Source: Pseudoflavonifractor sp. AF19-9AC
GTDB lineage: Bacteria > Bacillota > Clostridia > Oscillospirales > Oscillospiraceae
Reading direction: 5' to 3'
Length of the DNA stretch: 64,000 nucleotides
Assembly (NCBI RefSeq): GCF_003478995.1
Contig: NZ_QUGI01000001.1
Coordinates: forward strand, 205,762-269,761
Position 1 is the stretch's first letter; each line of letters begins with the position of its first letter. A model generated the notes under the pieces. That model had not been told where the DNA came from, searched no databases, and was given only the letters and a program-made list of their open reading frames with translations. Positions 24,046-32,329 of the stretch are shown piece after piece. Made by a program: the position numbers and the translations under genes.

Positions 24046-24462
24046 TTACGGAGTGTCAATATCCACCAGAATGTTGTCAGTGCCGTGCTCCTCAAACTCG
24101 GAGATATAGGCGTCGATGCGGCTGGCCAGTTCGGCGTAGTTGCTCTCGTCGATGGGCACGTCGTCCATGTCCCGGCGGGCCAGGTCCTCAGCTAAAATAT
24201 CGAAAAAGACGTTGTTCTCATACTCCATAATGGCCTCGTGGATACCGCCTTCCACAAAAGCGCGGGAGGGGACGATCTCCCCCTGATAGAGCTCGGCCAG
24301 GGAGGGCATGCCCTCCACCGCGGCCTTGCCGAAGAGCAGGCTCTCCACTTCGTCGTAGTCCCTAAAGCGCTGGTCGCCCCGGGTGGAGTTCAGAATCCAG
24401 TTTCCAATATACACCATGTCCAGCAGACGGCGAAACTGCTTTTTATTCAATTCCAGGTTCAT
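24046..24462 (-). CDS. Conserved hypothetical acidic protein
   Basis: A 138-residue soluble protein; the ATG at 24462 follows AAAGGAGG. It starts MNLELNKKQFRRLLDMVYIG and is helical and acidic throughout, with the motif GDQRFRDYDEVESLLF and a C-terminus rich in Asp/Glu (DAYISEFEEHG). I recognise no named family or catalytic motif. It converges with the zinc transporter operon and has its own good promoter. Confidence 0.75.
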   Translation of the reverse strand: MNLELNKKQFRRLLDMVYIGNWILNSTRGDQRFRDYDEVESLLFGKAAVEGMPSLAELYQGEIVPSRAFVEGGIHEAIMEYENNVFFDILAEDLARRDMDDVPIDESNYAELASRIDAYISEFEEHGTDNILVDIDTP

Positions 24463-24507
24463 AAGCGGGACCTCCTTTCCTGGAACAGAAGGGCCTTGGT
24501 ATTACAT

Positions 24508-24535
24508 ATTATAATCGGCGAGCGGGATTTGTCAA
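24508..24535 (-). promoter_or_regulatory. Promoter of the acidic hypothetical gene
   Basis: Minus-strand TTGACA (24535-24530), 16-bp spacer, TATAAT (24513-24508). Confidence 0.75.
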
Positions 24536-24652
24536 ATGGGGATGAGAGGGAACAGAGCCAGCCTATGTGGAAAATTTCCCTTGTTTTTCTGTAGAAAATG
24601 GCATAGAATAAACAAGATTGGGGAGAAGCCCCCGGAAGAGGCGGTCCCTCTC

Positions 24653-24681
24653 TTTACAGGGGGGCGGAAACCGTGTATAAT
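24653..24681 (+). promoter_or_regulatory. Promoter of the DUF1934-argS operon
   Basis: TTTACA (24653-24658), 17-bp spacer, TATAAT (24676-24681). Confidence 0.7.
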
Positions 24682-24737
24682 ACCTCCACCTGCCCGGTTT
24701 TCCGGGGGGAATCCACTGCTATGTCGGAGGCGTCTGA

Positions 24738-25181
24738 ATGGAAAAAGACGTTGTTATCTCCATCAAAGGAATACAGAAATATGAGGGCCAGGACTCGGAT
24801 ACCATCGAGCTGGTGACCGAGGGCCGTCTGACCCGGGACGAGGGGGGCTATACCTTGTCGTATCAGGAGAGCGAGCTCACCGGCCTGGAGGGCACCCTTA
24901 CCACCATCCAGGTGGAGGGAGAACAGGTCACCCTCATGCGGGTGGGGGAGGTCAACTCCCAGATGGTCTTCCAGGAGGGCCGCCGCCATCTCTCCATGTA
25001 TAATACACCTTATGGCGCCATGGCCATCGGGGTGAATACCCGCCATCTGCTGGCCGAACTGACCGACCAGGGCGGAGACATTGAAATTGATTATGCCATT
25101 GAAGTTGACCACGCGATAGCCGGTCGTAATATCTTCCAGATCAAAGTCAAAGAGGCGGAGGGCATCAGCCTGAAGCAGTGA
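24738..25181 (+). CDS. DUF1934 beta-barrel protein (YwiB-like)
   Basis: A 147-residue protein with alternating beta-strand character: MEKDVVISIKGIQKYEGQDS, then YTLSYQESELTGLEGTLTTI and MVFQEGRRHLSMYNTPYG. This is the DUF1934 (YwiB) family, a calycin-like small barrel of unknown function. It sits directly before argS, an arrangement also found in Bacillus, and 40 bp separate the two. A functional link to arginyl-tRNA synthesis is suggested only by this conserved neighbourhood. Confidence 0.88.
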   Translation: MEKDVVISIKGIQKYEGQDSDTIELVTEGRLTRDEGGYTLSYQESELTGLEGTLTTIQVEGEQVTLMRVGEVNSQMVFQEGRRHLSMYNTPYGAMAIGVNTRHLLAELTDQGGDIEIDYAIEVDHAIAGRNIFQIKVKEAEGISLKQ

Positions 25182-25221
25182 ACGAAGCGACGAGAGAGTA
25201 AAGAATAAAGGTGTGATTGCA

Positions 25222-26970
25222 TTGTCAAACATGATTCAGGCCGCCCGGCAGCAGGTGGCCCAGCTGACCCAGCAGGCCTATGAGAAGGCGGCGGAGCAGG
25301 GACTTCTGCCCGCCGGCGCCCAGGTGAAGGCCACCATTGAAATTCCCAAGGACACCGCCCACGGAGACTACGCCTCCTCCTTTGCCATGGCGGGTGCCAA
25401 GGCCCTGCACATGGCTCCCCGTCAGATTGCCCAGATCATCGTGGACAACCTGGAGCTGGAGGGCAGCTACTTCCAGAAGGTGGAGATCGCCGGTCCCGGC
25501 TTCCTGAACTTCACCCTGGGCCCCAAATGGTTTGGGGACGTGCTCTCCGCCGTGGAGACCGAGGGCGGCCAGTACGGCCAGAGCGACGAGGGCCACGGCA
25601 AGCGGGTGATGGTGGAGTTTGTCTCCGCCAACCCCACCGGTCCCATGCACATGGGCAACGCCCGGGGCGGCGTGCTGGGTGATACCCTGGCCAACGTGCT
25701 GAAGCGGGACGGCTGGGACACCTGGAAGGAGTTCTATGTCAACGACGCCGGCAACCAGATCAATAAGTTTGCCGTGTCCATCAATGCCCGGTACATGCAG
25801 CTCATTCTGGGGGAGGAGAACTTCCCCTTCCCCGAGGAAGGCTACCACGGGGACGACATCAAGGCGCTGGCCCAGGCCATTTACGATGCCCACGGGGACA
25901 GCTGGAAGGACCTGCCCGAGGAGGAGCGGCTGGGCAAGCTGGCTGAGTACGGCCTGTCCGTCAACATCCCCAACATGAAGAGCGACCTGCGCCGCTACGG
26001 CATCGAGTACGACCAGTGGTTCTTCGAGTCCTCCCTCCATGAGAGCGGCTATGTGGCCGAGACTGTGGCCATGCTCACCGACAAGGGCTGGACCTATGAG
26101 AAGGACGGGGCCCTTTGGCTCAATACCACCAATCTTCTCAAGGAGAAGTTCATGCGGGAGGGCAAGACCCAGGAGCAGGTGGACAAGCTGGATCTGAAGG
26201 ATGACGTCCTCCGCCGCGCCAATGGCTTCTACACCTACTTTGCCGCCGACATCGCCTACCACCGCAACAAGCTGGAGGTGCGCGGCTTCGACCTGGTCAT
26301 CAACATCTGGGGCGCCGATCACCACGGCCACGTGGCCCGGCTCCAGGCCGCTCTGGACGGACTGGGCCTGGATGGCTCCCACCGTCTGGTGGTGGTGCTC
26401 ATGCAGCTGGTGAACCTGATGCAGGACGGCAAGCCCGTGCGTATGTCCAAGCGTTCCGGCAAGGCCATCGCCCTCCACGACCTGCTGGATGAGATCAATG
26501 TGGACGCCGCCCGGTACTTCTTCAACTCCCGGGCCGCCACCACCCCCCTGGACTTCGACCTGGACCTGGCGGTGCGTCAGGACAGCGAGAACCCGGTGTA
26601 CTATGTCCAGTACGCCCACGCTCGTATCTGCTCCCTTATCTCCCGTCTGGCTGAAGAGGGGGAGAAGGTACCTCAGGCCGGGGATGTGGACGCCGCCCTC
26701 ATGGGCACCGCGGAGGAGCTGGCTCTGATGAAGGCCCTGGCTCAGTTCCCCGAGGAGATCCACCTGGCCGCCCGGGACTTTGACCCCAGCCGCATCAACC
26801 GCTATCTGGTGGCCCTGGCGGGAGACTTCCACCGCTTCTACAACGCCTGCCGCATCAAGGGCGAGGAGCAGGGTGTGCTCTCTGCCCGTCTGAAGCTGGC
26901 CGACACCGTGCGCGCGGTTCTGGCCAACGGCCTGGGCCTGCTGGGCGTGTCCGCTCCGGAGAAAATGTAA
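25222..26970 (+). CDS. argS: Arginine-tRNA ligase
   Basis: A 582-residue class I aminoacyl-tRNA synthetase. A TTG start at 25222 (MSNMIQAARQQ) is preferred since AAAGGTGTGA lies at the right distance; GTG at 25213 falls inside that site. The N-terminal Add-1 domain (1-110) is followed by the HIGH-type motif GPMHMGNARGG and the KMSKS-type loop RMSKRSGKA. The anticodon-binding DALR domain with FYNACRIKG ends the protein. It attaches Arg to tRNA in the cytoplasm. Confidence 0.96.
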   Translation: MSNMIQAARQQVAQLTQQAYEKAAEQGLLPAGAQVKATIEIPKDTAHGDYASSFAMAGAKALHMAPRQIAQIIVDNLELEGSYFQKVEIAGPGFLNFTLGPKWFGDVLSAVETEGGQYGQSDEGHGKRVMVEFVSANPTGPMHMGNARGGVLGDTLANVLKRDGWDTWKEFYVNDAGNQINKFAVSINARYMQLILGEENFPFPEEGYHGDDIKALAQAIYDAHGDSWKDLPEEERLGKLAEYGLSVNIPNMKSDLRRYGIEYDQWFFESSLHESGYVAETVAMLTDKGWTYEKDGALWLNTTNLLKEKFMREGKTQEQVDKLDLKDDVLRRANGFYTYFAADIAYHRNKLEVRGFDLVINIWGADHHGHVARLQAALDGLGLDGSHRLVVVLMQLVNLMQDGKPVRMSKRSGKAIALHDLLDEINVDAARYFFNSRAATTPLDFDLDLAVRQDSENPVYYVQYAHARICSLISRLAEEGEKVPQAGDVDAALMGTAEELALMKALAQFPEEIHLAARDFDPSRINRYLVALAGDFHRFYNACRIKGEEQGVLSARLKLADTVRAVLANGLGLLGVSAPEKM

Positions 26971-26978
26971 CGTAACGT

Positions 26979-27014
26979 CAAACGCCACGCCCGGCAATGT
27001 CGGGTGTGGCGTTT
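26979..27014 (+). terminator. Stem-loop between argS and the Nudix gene
   Basis: A 14-bp stem with one G-U pair (aaacgccacgcccg with cgggtgtggcgttt) but only three terminal T residues, so termination may be partial. Confidence 0.55.
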
Positions 27015-27030
27015 CTGCAAGGAGGTTTCC

Positions 27031-27684
27031 ATGGAACATCGGGACATTGCGGGGGGACTTTCCCGCCTGTTGGAGGGGCGTACGCCGGGACTGATGGATG
27101 CCACAGGGCGGTACGCCGTGTTGGTTCCCCTGGTGGAGCGGAAGGACGGCTGGTACCTCCTCTATGAGGTGCGCGCCCGCTCCATGCGCCGCCAGCCGGG
27201 GGAGGTGTGCTTCCCCGGGGGACGGATGGAGGGGGCGGAGAGCCCCGAGGCCTGCGCCCTGCGGGAGACGGAGGAGGAACTGTCCATCCCGCCCTCGGCG
27301 GTGCGCATTCTGGGGCGGCTGGACTTCATCGCCCACCGGGCAAACTTCATCATGTACCCCATTCTGGCCCTGGTGGATGCCCAGGCGGTGGAGCACATGA
27401 CCCTGAACCCCGGGGAGGTGGACGAGACCTTCCTGGTGCCGGTGCGCCATTTGCTGGAGACGGAGCCGCTGGAATACTCCTACCAGCTTATCCCGCAGCC
27501 GGTGGAGGGATTCCCCTACGAGCTCATCGGCATCCCCCGGGACTACCGCTGGCAGCCGGGGGGCGAGAATGTCCCCGTCTATCCCTGGGAGGGTCACGCC
27601 ATCTGGGGCCTCACCGGCCGGATCACCCGGCATCTGGTTGCCCTGCTCCGGGAGATGGGGCCAGAGCAGGAGACGGAACCGTAA
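27031..27684 (+). CDS. Nudix hydrolase, CoA-pyrophosphatase-like
   Basis: A 217-residue hydrolase; the start at 27031 follows CAAGGAGG. The Nudix box reads GRMEGAESPEACALRETEEE with ELSI following. Just before it lies QPGEVCFPGGR, the segment typical of the CoA diphosphatase (YeaB/NUDT7) branch. These enzymes split CoA or its derivatives into phosphopantetheine and 3',5'-ADP; substrate choice here is inference. It may share transcripts with argS because the hairpin between them is weak. Confidence 0.85.
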   Translation: MEHRDIAGGLSRLLEGRTPGLMDATGRYAVLVPLVERKDGWYLLYEVRARSMRRQPGEVCFPGGRMEGAESPEACALRETEEELSIPPSAVRILGRLDFIAHRANFIMYPILALVDAQAVEHMTLNPGEVDETFLVPVRHLLETEPLEYSYQLIPQPVEGFPYELIGIPRDYRWQPGGENVPVYPWEGHAIWGLTGRITRHLVALLREMGPEQETEP

Positions 27685-27791
27685 AAACGGCTCTTTTTTG
27701 TGACAGAAATCTTCGGTGAGAGGTGTCTCGCCACAGGAGAGGCGGGGGAGCTCGAGGGGGCAGCGGCCCGCCTCGAATGGAATCAAATCCC

Positions 27792-27943
27792 CCGCAGCCC
27801 TTGTGTGACAAGGGCTGCGGCGAGCAAAGCGAGGACTTTTTTGCCTTTAGGGCAAAAAAGTAACGGGATTCAGTTTGTTAAAAGCCCCTTGTGGGGCTTT
27901 TAACAAACTGAAAGAAGCCGTTTTGCAGCGCAAAACGGCTTCT
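27792..27943. repeat. Array of four consecutive hairpins
   Basis: Four perfect stems follow each other: 13 bp (27792-27804 with 27808-27820), 11 bp (27835-27845 with 27851-27861), 20 bp (27869-27888 with 27893-27912) and 14 bp (27913-27926 with 27930-27943). Loops are 3-5 nt. The last ends in a T run and is a terminator for the Nudix gene; read on the minus strand it also closes the obg operon. One terminator would suffice, so the array is notable. Confidence 0.85.
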
Positions 27944-27946
27944 TTT

Positions 27947-29227
27947 TTATCTCTGGTATTCAAACTCCAGGTCATACATGGACACAATGTCTCCGTCGTG
28001 AATGCCCATGGCCTCCAGCTTGTCGAAGAGGCCGGACTGGCGGAGCATCCGGTCGAACCAGTTCCGGGATTCGTAGTCGGAGAAGTTGACGTTGGCGATG
28101 AGCCGCTGCAGCCAGGGGGCGTCCACCACCCAGGTGTCGTCGAACTGCTGGATGTTCACCTCGCCGGAGGTGTCCACCTCCGGAGGGCGCTCCACGTAGG
28201 TGGGCTCATAGACCACCACGGGGGGCAGCTGCTGAAGCTCCTGAGCGGCCTTCTTCACCAGCTCCTTCACGCCCTGGTGGGCGGCGGCGGAGATGGCAAA
28301 GAGCTCCAGCCCCTGCGCCTCCACATGCGCGCGGAGTTTGTCCAGAAGGGAGGGGTCCTCCATGACGTCCACCTTGTTGGCGGCTACGATCATCTTCCGG
28401 GAGGCCAGCTCCGGGGAGTACTCCCGCAGCTCGGCGTTGATGGTCTCGAAGTCCTCCACAGGGTCCCGGCCCTCGCTGCCGGATACGTCCACCACGTGGA
28501 TGAGCAGGCGGCAGCGGTCGATGTGGCGCAGGAAGTCGTGGCCCAGACCGGCCCCCTCCGCGGCCCCCTCGATGATACCGGGGATATCGGCCATGACGAA
28601 GGACACGCCCTCCTCCACATAGACCACGCCCAGGTTGGGAAAGAGGGTGGTGAAGTGGTAGTTGGCAATTTTGGGCTGGGCCCGGCTGACCACGCTGAGG
28701 AGGGTGGACTTGCCCACGTTGGGGAAGCCCACAAGACCCACATCGGCCAGCAGCTTCAGCTCCAGAATCACGTCCCGGCTCTCGCCGGGCAGGCCCGCCT
28801 TGGCAAAGCGGGGTACCTGGCGGGTGGGGGTGGCGAAGTGCTTGTTGCCCCAGCCCCCCCGGCCGCCCCGGCAGAGGATGAAGGGGGCGTCGTCGGACAT
28901 GTCCTTGATAATTTCCCGGGTCTCGGCGTCCCGGATGACGGTGCCCCGGGGGACCCGGAGGATGAGATCCTCCCCGTCCTTGCCGGTGCAGCGCTTGCCC
29001 TGCCCGTCCATGCCGTTGGCGGCCACGTACTTGCGCTTGTAGCGAAAGTCCATAAGGGTGGACATGTGGTCGTTGATTTCCACCACCACATTGCCGCCCC
29101 GGCCGCCGTCGCCGCCGTCAGGGCCTCCCGCGGCCACGTATTTTTCACGGTGGAAGGACACCACGCCGTTGCCGCCGTTGCCGGAGCGGACGGTGATGCG
29201 GGCGGTATCCACAAAGGGTGAAGCCAT
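27947..29227 (-). CDS. obg: Obg family GTPase
   Basis: A 426-residue ribosome-associated GTPase needed for 50S maturation and stress control. The glycine-rich Obg fold (1-158) contains GNGGNGVVSFHREKYVAAGG. The G domain has G1 GFPNVGKS, the DIPG segment VMADIPGIIEGAAEG and the NKVD motif. A C-terminal OCT domain follows (about 345-426, ending LEFEYQR). The start at 29227 follows AAGGAGG. It is the distal gene of the rplU-prp-rpmA cluster, a classic arrangement. Confidence 0.96.
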   Translation of the reverse strand: MASPFVDTARITVRSGNGGNGVVSFHREKYVAAGGPDGGDGGRGGNVVVEINDHMSTLMDFRYKRKYVAANGMDGQGKRCTGKDGEDLILRVPRGTVIRDAETREIIKDMSDDAPFILCRGGRGGWGNKHFATPTRQVPRFAKAGLPGESRDVILELKLLADVGLVGFPNVGKSTLLSVVSRAQPKIANYHFTTLFPNLGVVYVEEGVSFVMADIPGIIEGAAEGAGLGHDFLRHIDRCRLLIHVVDVSGSEGRDPVEDFETINAELREYSPELASRKMIVAANKVDVMEDPSLLDKLRAHVEAQGLELFAISAAAHQGVKELVKKAAQELQQLPPVVVYEPTYVERPPEVDTSGEVNIQQFDDTWVVDAPWLQRLIANVNFSDYESRNWFDRMLRQSGLFDKLEAMGIHDGDIVSMYDLEFEYQR

Positions 29228-29247
29228 AGGCGCCTCCTTACAATTTC

Positions 29248-29673
29248 TTAAAACTCAAACAGATTGAGCCCCACCTGGTCGCTGAACTTCCGGCCCACCT
29301 GGCCGTCCCACACCTGGAGGAAGAGCTCCAGCGTGGCGCTGATGACGGCGGAGGTGAGATGGCCGGCGTGCACCTGACCGGTGACGGGGTTTCCGATGGT
29401 GATGTGGAGGTGGAGGTAGGGCTCCCCCTCCTTGCGGGTGACGCTGCCCACCAGGGCAGAAATCTCGTAGTCCCCCTGGTAGCGCTGAGAGTAGTATTGC
29501 TTCTCAGTCGTGTTAAAAATACCGATGGTTACATCGTTGGCCGCACCGATAGCGGAGACAGAGGCCAGCTGGATGTTCTCGTCGGCCACCAGACGGGTGA
29601 GGGAGGACACGATCTCCTCGCCCGGATCCAGGCGCAGCACATAGCCCTGAGGAAATTTGCGGTATTCCATCAT
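29248..29673 (-). CDS. PPC domain (DUF296) protein
   Basis: A 141-residue protein; the start at 29673 follows AAAGGGG. The PPC/DUF296 fold is recognised from GYVLRLDPGEEIVSSLTRL, SAIGAANDVTIGIFN and the His-rich segment PYLHLHITIG plus GQVHAGHL. In bacteria these trimeric proteins bind DNA or small ligands, with the three His positions able to hold a metal; the exact role is unknown. It sits between rpmA and obg, 20 bp from obg. A terminator-like stem separates it from rpmA, so read-through may be partial. Confidence 0.9.
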   Translation of the reverse strand: MMEYRKFPQGYVLRLDPGEEIVSSLTRLVADENIQLASVSAIGAANDVTIGIFNTTEKQYYSQRYQGDYEISALVGSVTRKEGEPYLHLHITIGNPVTGQVHAGHLTSAVISATLELFLQVWDGQVGRKFSDQVGLNLFEF

Positions 29674-29691
29674 GTAAACCCCTTTCCAGTG

Positions 29692-29729
29692 AAAATAGAA
29701 GCCGCAAACGGCACTTCGTTTGCGGCTTC
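29692..29729 (-). terminator. Stem-loop after rpmA
   Basis: A perfect 13-bp stem (29698-29710 with 29717-29729); on the minus strand TATTTTC follows. Acts as an intrinsic or attenuating terminator before the PPC gene. Confidence 0.75.
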
Positions 29730-29741
29730 CTGTCAGCAAAA

Positions 29742-30032
29742 TTACTGAGCGATCTCCATCTCAACAATGGAAACCTGCTTGCGGTCCTTACCCAGACGCT
29801 CAAACTTGACCTTGCCGGACTTGAGCGCGAACAGGGTGTCGTCGCTGCCCTTGCCCACGTTGACACCGGGGTGAATGTGGGTGCCGCGCTGGCGGACCAG
29901 GATGTTGCCGGCCAGAACGAACTGACCGTCGCCCCGCTTCACGCCCAGGCGCTTGGCCTCGGAATCACGGCCGTTACGGGTGGAACCAACGCCCTTTTTG
30001 TGGGCGAAAAACTGCAAACCGATATTCAGCAT
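29742..30032 (-). CDS. rpmA: 50S ribosomal protein L27 with cleavable N-terminus
   Basis: A 96-residue L27. The N-terminal extension MLNIGLQFF is followed by AHKKGVGS, the precise site cut by the Prp protease in Firmicutes so that the mature L27 tail can reach the peptidyl-transferase centre. The body ([19 protein letters not shown], then [15 protein letters not shown]) is typical. Its protease is encoded immediately upstream, three bases away. Confidence 0.97.
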   Translation of the reverse strand: MLNIGLQFFAHKKGVGSTRNGRDSEAKRLGVKRGDGQFVLAGNILVRQRGTHIHPGVNVGKGSDDTLFALKSGKVKFERLGKDRKQVSIVEMEIAQ

Positions 30033-30035
30033 AAC

Positions 30036-30365
30036 TTACACCTCCAAGACAGAAATAGAGTCAGGATACTCCTCGGCCAGCTGGACGAAATGGACCATCA
30101 GAGCGGCCAGAAGAGTCTGGCAGGTGCTCTCATTGGTCTGTCCCAGGTGACTGGGGAGCTTGAGGGTGATGGATGCGTCCTTTTCCCGCACCTTCACCGA
30201 GGCCTCCAAGCCCAGTACGTCGTTGACGGCGCACTCCACAAGGCGGACGGCACTGGTGATTGCGGCGCAGACGATGTCCTCGCCCTCGGGGGCATAGCCG
30301 CTGTGGCCTTCAACCTGAAAGCCAACGATCCGGCTGCCCTCGGAATGAAAGGTTACGGTGGTCAT
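30036..30365 (-). CDS. prp: Ribosomal-processing cysteine protease Prp
   Basis: A 109-residue YsxB/Prp protease. The catalytic dyad is His21 (EGHSGYAPEGED) and Cys33 (DIVCAAITSA). It removes the L27 N-terminal extension. Its stop overlaps neither neighbour, but it starts at the final base of rplU and ends three bases before rpmA, so all three are tightly coupled. The set L21-Prp-L27 is the standard order in Firmicutes. Confidence 0.95.
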   Translation of the reverse strand: MTTVTFHSEGSRIVGFQVEGHSGYAPEGEDIVCAAITSAVRLVECAVNDVLGLEASVKVREKDASITLKLPSHLGQTNESTCQTLLAALMVHFVQLAEEYPDSISVLEV

Positions 30366-30676
30366 CAGGCCTTAATGGCGCCGATCTGGACCTTGGTGTA
30401 GGGCTGACGATGGCCCTGACGCTTGCGGTAGCCCTTCTTGGGGGTGTACTTGAAGATGCGGATCTTCTTGCCCTTGCCGTTCTTCACGACAGTGGCCTCC
30501 ACGCTGGCGCCCTCCACGGTGGGAGCACCGAAGGTGGCCTTGTCCCCGTCCAGGATAGCCAGAACCTGATCGAAGGTGATGGTCTGGCCGGCCTCGGCCT
30601 CCAGCTTCTCGATGAACAGAGTGTCGCCCTCCGCCACCTTGTACTGCTTGCCGCCGGTTACGATGATTGCGTTCAT
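30365..30676 (-). CDS. rplU: 50S ribosomal protein L21
   Basis: A 103-residue L21; the start at 30676 follows AAGGAG at 9 nt. [20 protein letters not shown] opens the protein and [20 protein letters not shown] near the C-terminus contacts 23S rRNA. It leads the ribosomal gene set, with a leader of about 80 nt from the promoter. Confidence 0.96.
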   Translation of the reverse strand: MNAIIVTGGKQYKVAEGDTLFIEKLEAEAGQTITFDQVLAILDGDKATFGAPTVEGASVEATVVKNGKGKKIRIFKYTPKKGYRKRQGHRQPYTKVQIGAIKA

Positions 30677-30750
30677 GATATTCAACTCCTTCATTACGGG
30701 CTCGCTCTCCTGGGAGGGAGTCGCCTCCACTTGCTGTCCCACTCAAAGCG
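30677..30750 (-). promoter_or_regulatory. rplU leader, possible L21 autoregulatory RNA
   Basis: The transcribed leader contains gggacagcaagtggaggcg and complementary tracts around gactccctcc. An L21 leader element is common in Firmicutes at this place. The likeness is weak and I cannot verify the fold. Confidence 0.3.
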
Positions 30751-30758
30751 GCTTTGAT

Positions 30759-30787
30759 ATTTTACCAAGCATCTGCCCCTATGTCAA
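30759..30787 (-). promoter_or_regulatory. Promoter of the rplU-prp-rpmA operon
   Basis: Minus-strand TTGACA (30787-30782), 17-bp spacer, TAAAAT (30764-30759). Confidence 0.8.
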
Positions 30788-30834
30788 TAGAAAAACAGAG
30801 GATTTCCAGAGAAAAATGAAAAAATTCCGGAGAT

Positions 30835-32028
30835 TCAGGGGGCAAGAGCCAGAGCCGCATCCAGAATCTCCCCGGCAGCCTCCTCCTTGGACATGAGGGG
30901 CAGCTCCCGGGCGCCGGCGGCGGTGATGAGGGTGATGACATTGGTGTCGGTGCCGAAGCCCGCCCCGGCCACCTTCAGGTTGTTGGCGCAGATCATGTCC
31001 ACCTTCTTTTTCTCCAGCTTGGCGGCGCTGTTTTCCAGCATGTCCCGGGTCTCCATGGAGAAGCCGCAGATGACCTGGCCCGCCCGGCGGTGGGCACCCA
31101 GGTGCTGGAGAATGTCGGTGGTGCGCTTCAGGGGGATGGATAGGTCCCCGTCCTTCTTTTTCATCTTGTCGTCACTGTACCCGGCGGGGGTGTAGTCGGC
31201 CACGGCGGCCGCTTTGAAGATGAAGTCGGCCCATTCCTGACGCTGGGACACCGCCTCAAACATGTCCTGAGCGGAGACCACGGGGACCACCTCCACAAAG
31301 GGCGGGGGCTCCAGGGCGGTGGGGCCGGTGACCAGGGTGACCTGGGCGCCCCGGAGCATGGCCACCCGGGCCACGGCGTAGCCCATCTTGCCGGTGGAGT
31401 GGTTGGTGAGGTAGCGCACTGGGTCCAGGGCCTCCTGAGTGGGGCCGGCGGTGACCAGTACATGGCGGCCCTCCAGGTCGTGGGGCAGGGCCAGATGGCG
31501 GAGAATGTGGTCCACCAGCTGCTGGGGTTCCGGCATCCGTCCGGGGCCCACCGCCCCGCAGGCCAGGTGGCCGGAGCCGGGGGCAATGACCTCCCAGCCG
31601 TAGCGGCGCAGGGTGTCCAGGTTGTCCTGGGTCACCTGGTTTTCATACATATGGGTGTTCATGGCCGGGGCGATGAGCTTGGGGCAGGTGCAAGCCAGCA
31701 CGGTGGTGGTGAGCATGTCGTCCGCCAGGCCGTGGGCCAGCTTGGCGCACACATTGGCGGTGGCGGGGGCGATGATCACAAGGTCGGTGCGGTCGGCCAG
31801 GGCGATGTGCTCCACCTGGTGGCTGAAATTGCGGTCAAAGGTGTCCACCATGCACCGCCGCCCGGTGAGCTGTTCAAAGGTAAGGGGGGCAATGAACTGG
31901 GTGGCGTTTTTGGTCATGACCACCTCCACATTGGCGTGGAGCTTCACCAGAGCGGAGGCCAGATAGGCGGCCTTGTAGGCGGCAATGCCGCCGGTGACGC
32001 CCAGAAGGACGGTTTTTCCCTTCAGCAT
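30835..32028 (-). CDS. coaBC: Bifunctional phosphopantothenoylcysteine decarboxylase / phosphopantothenate-cysteine ligase
   Basis: A 397-residue CoA-biosynthesis enzyme. The flavin-dependent CoaC half (1-185) has GVTGGIAAYKAAYLAS, the active-site His region FSHQVEHIALADRTDL and APAMNTHMYENQ. The CoaB half (about 190-397) has VTAGPTQEALDPVRYLTNHSTG and the DKMKK motif (SDDKMKKKDG). It joins cysteine to phosphopantothenate and decarboxylates the product. Divergent from coaX, which makes the phosphopantothenate, so two CoA steps share one intergenic region. Confidence 0.95.
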   Translation of the reverse strand: MLKGKTVLLGVTGGIAAYKAAYLASALVKLHANVEVVMTKNATQFIAPLTFEQLTGRRCMVDTFDRNFSHQVEHIALADRTDLVIIAPATANVCAKLAHGLADDMLTTTVLACTCPKLIAPAMNTHMYENQVTQDNLDTLRRYGWEVIAPGSGHLACGAVGPGRMPEPQQLVDHILRHLALPHDLEGRHVLVTAGPTQEALDPVRYLTNHSTGKMGYAVARVAMLRGAQVTLVTGPTALEPPPFVEVVPVVSAQDMFEAVSQRQEWADFIFKAAAVADYTPAGYSDDKMKKKDGDLSIPLKRTTDILQHLGAHRRAGQVICGFSMETRDMLENSAAKLEKKKVDMICANNLKVAGAGFGTDTNVITLITAAGARELPLMSKEEAAGEILDAALALAP

Positions 32029-32191
32029 AACGGTAATCCCTCCCGGCCGGGGTTGAGATTGGGAGCCCGGCCCGTGTTTTCGGCTCCATTATACAGAGTT
32101 TTTTCTCTGCTGTAAAGCTGGAGACGCCCGGTATTCCTCCGGTGTCCTGCCCCATTTTTTACAAAAAGAGAGCAAACACCTCATGTTTTTC

Positions 32192-32220
32192 TTGCGCCGG
32201 ACTTCCCAGTCCTATATAAT
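32192..32220 (+). promoter_or_regulatory. Promoter of coaX
   Basis: TTGCGC (32192-32197), 17-bp spacer, TATAAT (32215-32220). The remainder of the 300-bp coaBC-coaX gap shows no further element. Confidence 0.65.
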
Positions 32221-32329
32221 ATTTGGGCAAGAATTTGGGCGGACCTGGTTTTGCCCCGCGGTATTGTACCCCGGCCGGGACGACGGGAGTAGAAAATCAG
32301 CGGTGCTGCCCCAGTGCAGGTGAATGAAT

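Noticed and set aside
25225..27786. An 853-codon open frame antisense to argS and the Nudix gene
   Set aside because: It spans two real genes and their terminator in antisense and has no recognisable domain.
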